Source of the DNA: Scandinavium vulneris_A
GTDB lineage: Bacteria; Pseudomonadota; Gammaproteobacteria; Enterobacterales; Enterobacteriaceae
Assembly (NCBI GenBank): GCA_046518185.1
Contig: JBKGRZ010000001.1
Span: forward strand, 372,001 to 436,000
DNA length: 64,000 nucleotides
Direction of reading: 5' to 3'
In this document: positions 63,509 through 64,000 of the stretch, in pieces
Layout of the letters: every line of letters starts with the position of its first letter
Position numbering within the stretch: position 1 is the first letter of the stretch
Made by a program: the position numbers and the translations under genes
Notes under the pieces: generated by a model
Database searches by the model: none
What the model saw: only the letters and a program-made list of their open reading frames with translations
Told to the model about the DNA's origin: nothing

Positions 63509-64000
63509 ATGACCACATTATTAAGTGCACACTCGCTGTGCAGCGAAATGGCCTTCGGCCCGCTGTTTTCCGATCTCTCTTTCACCCTTCAGAAAGGCTC
63601 TCGCGTCGGGCTTATCGGTTATAACGGCTGCGGTAAAAGTACCCTGTTAAAACTGCTCGATGGCACCCTGGCCCCCACCTCTGGCACGATTTCTGTCGCC
63701 GGCCACTGCCTGCTCTCCCGCGTAGAACAGCACTTACCGGAATCGCTCGGCCCGCTGACGATGCTGGAGGCGGTGTTGAATAACCTTCCCGCGGCGGAGC
63801 GCGACGTTCAGCGCTGGCGAGCCGAAGCTCTACTGGCGGAAATGGGTTTTAGCCCGGCAGATATCACCTTAACCGCTGCCACGCTGAGCGGGGGGCAACA
63901 CACCCGCCTGCTGCTGGCCCGGGCGTTGATCACTTCGCCGGACCTGCTGTTGCTGGATGAACCCGGTAACCATCTGGACCTGCCGACGCTGCTTTGGCTG
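63509..64000 (+). CDS. ABC-F family ATPase (3' end outside window)
   Basis: 164 codons visible. Walker A is GYNGCGKST near residue 38, signature LSGGQHTRLLLARAL near 125, and Walker B LLLLDEPGNHLDLP near 148. No membrane segments. ABC-F proteins act on ribosomes, as translation factors or in antibiotic ribosome protection. The rest lies beyond the window, so the subgroup cannot be decided. GAG eight bases before the ATG is a modest ribosome site. Confidence 0.92.
   Translation, partial: MTTLLSAHSLCSEMAFGPLFSDLSFTLQKGSRVGLIGYNGCGKSTLLKLLDGTLAPTSGTISVAGHCLLSRVEQHLPESLGPLTMLEAVLNNLPAAERDVQRWRAEALLAEMGFSPADITLTAATLSGGQHTRLLLARALITSPDLLLLDEPGNHLDLPTLLWL

Overview
This 64 kb window looks like chromosomal DNA of an Enterobacteriaceae species, probably from the Enterobacter/Lelliottia/Leclercia/Citrobacter neighbourhood. 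The evidence is the osmC, sra (30S protein S22) and maeA block close to the E. coli order, a digH (yddW) orthologue, enterobacterial chaperone-usher fimbriae, and a dat-ddc pair absent from E. coli K-12 but common in Enterobacter-like genomes. The genus is inference. No rRNA, tRNA, IS element, prophage or CRISPR array was seen.

Layout. (1) 1-4300: a LacI regulator divergent from an operon of a nucleoside/sugar H+ symporter, a Gfo/Idh/MocA dehydrogenase and a TIM-barrel isomerase (cut by the window edge), with two LacI-type operators between them. (2) 4450-11870: a giant inverse autotransporter adhesin with 15 nearly regular Ig-like repeats. (3) 12460-20920: a block of mostly exported proteins: DUF1471, DUF4331, DUF4198, HupE-type permease, a serine-type sulfatase and its radical-SAM maturase, then convergent HAD phosphatase, DUF302 and double-cupin genes. 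(4) 21410-26200: diaminobutyrate decarboxylase and aminotransferase (route to 1,3-diaminopropane), divergent from an aspartokinase III paralogue whose leader looks like a decayed lysine riboswitch and whose lysine pocket is altered. (5) 26350-27010: a DUF1345 membrane protein. (6) 27410-44250: two complete chaperone-usher fimbrial operons flanking three mutually similar LysR-type regulators. (7) 44380-53290: a small zinc-ribbon protein and a 2859-residue cyclic beta-1,2-glucan synthase. (8) 53300-60340: VF530 protein, a deletion scar with an EF-G relic, a FinO/ProQ-domain protein, DigH, two outer-membrane barrels, and a LysR/DHA2 efflux pair. (9) 60370-64000: osmC, an alcohol-dehydrogenase relic, sra, maeA, and an ABC-F ATPase (cut by the window edge) behind a leader peptide.

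How the genes work together. Three adhesion systems and a periplasmic glucan synthase make this a surface-rich accessory region between conserved blocks. The best candidate for something under-described is the aspartokinase-dat-ddc module. It looks like an aspartokinase duplicated together with its leader and then released from lysine control at both RNA and protein level, to feed aspartate semialdehyde into diaminobutyrate. The three-regulator fimbrial island and the ABC-F leader are the next best.
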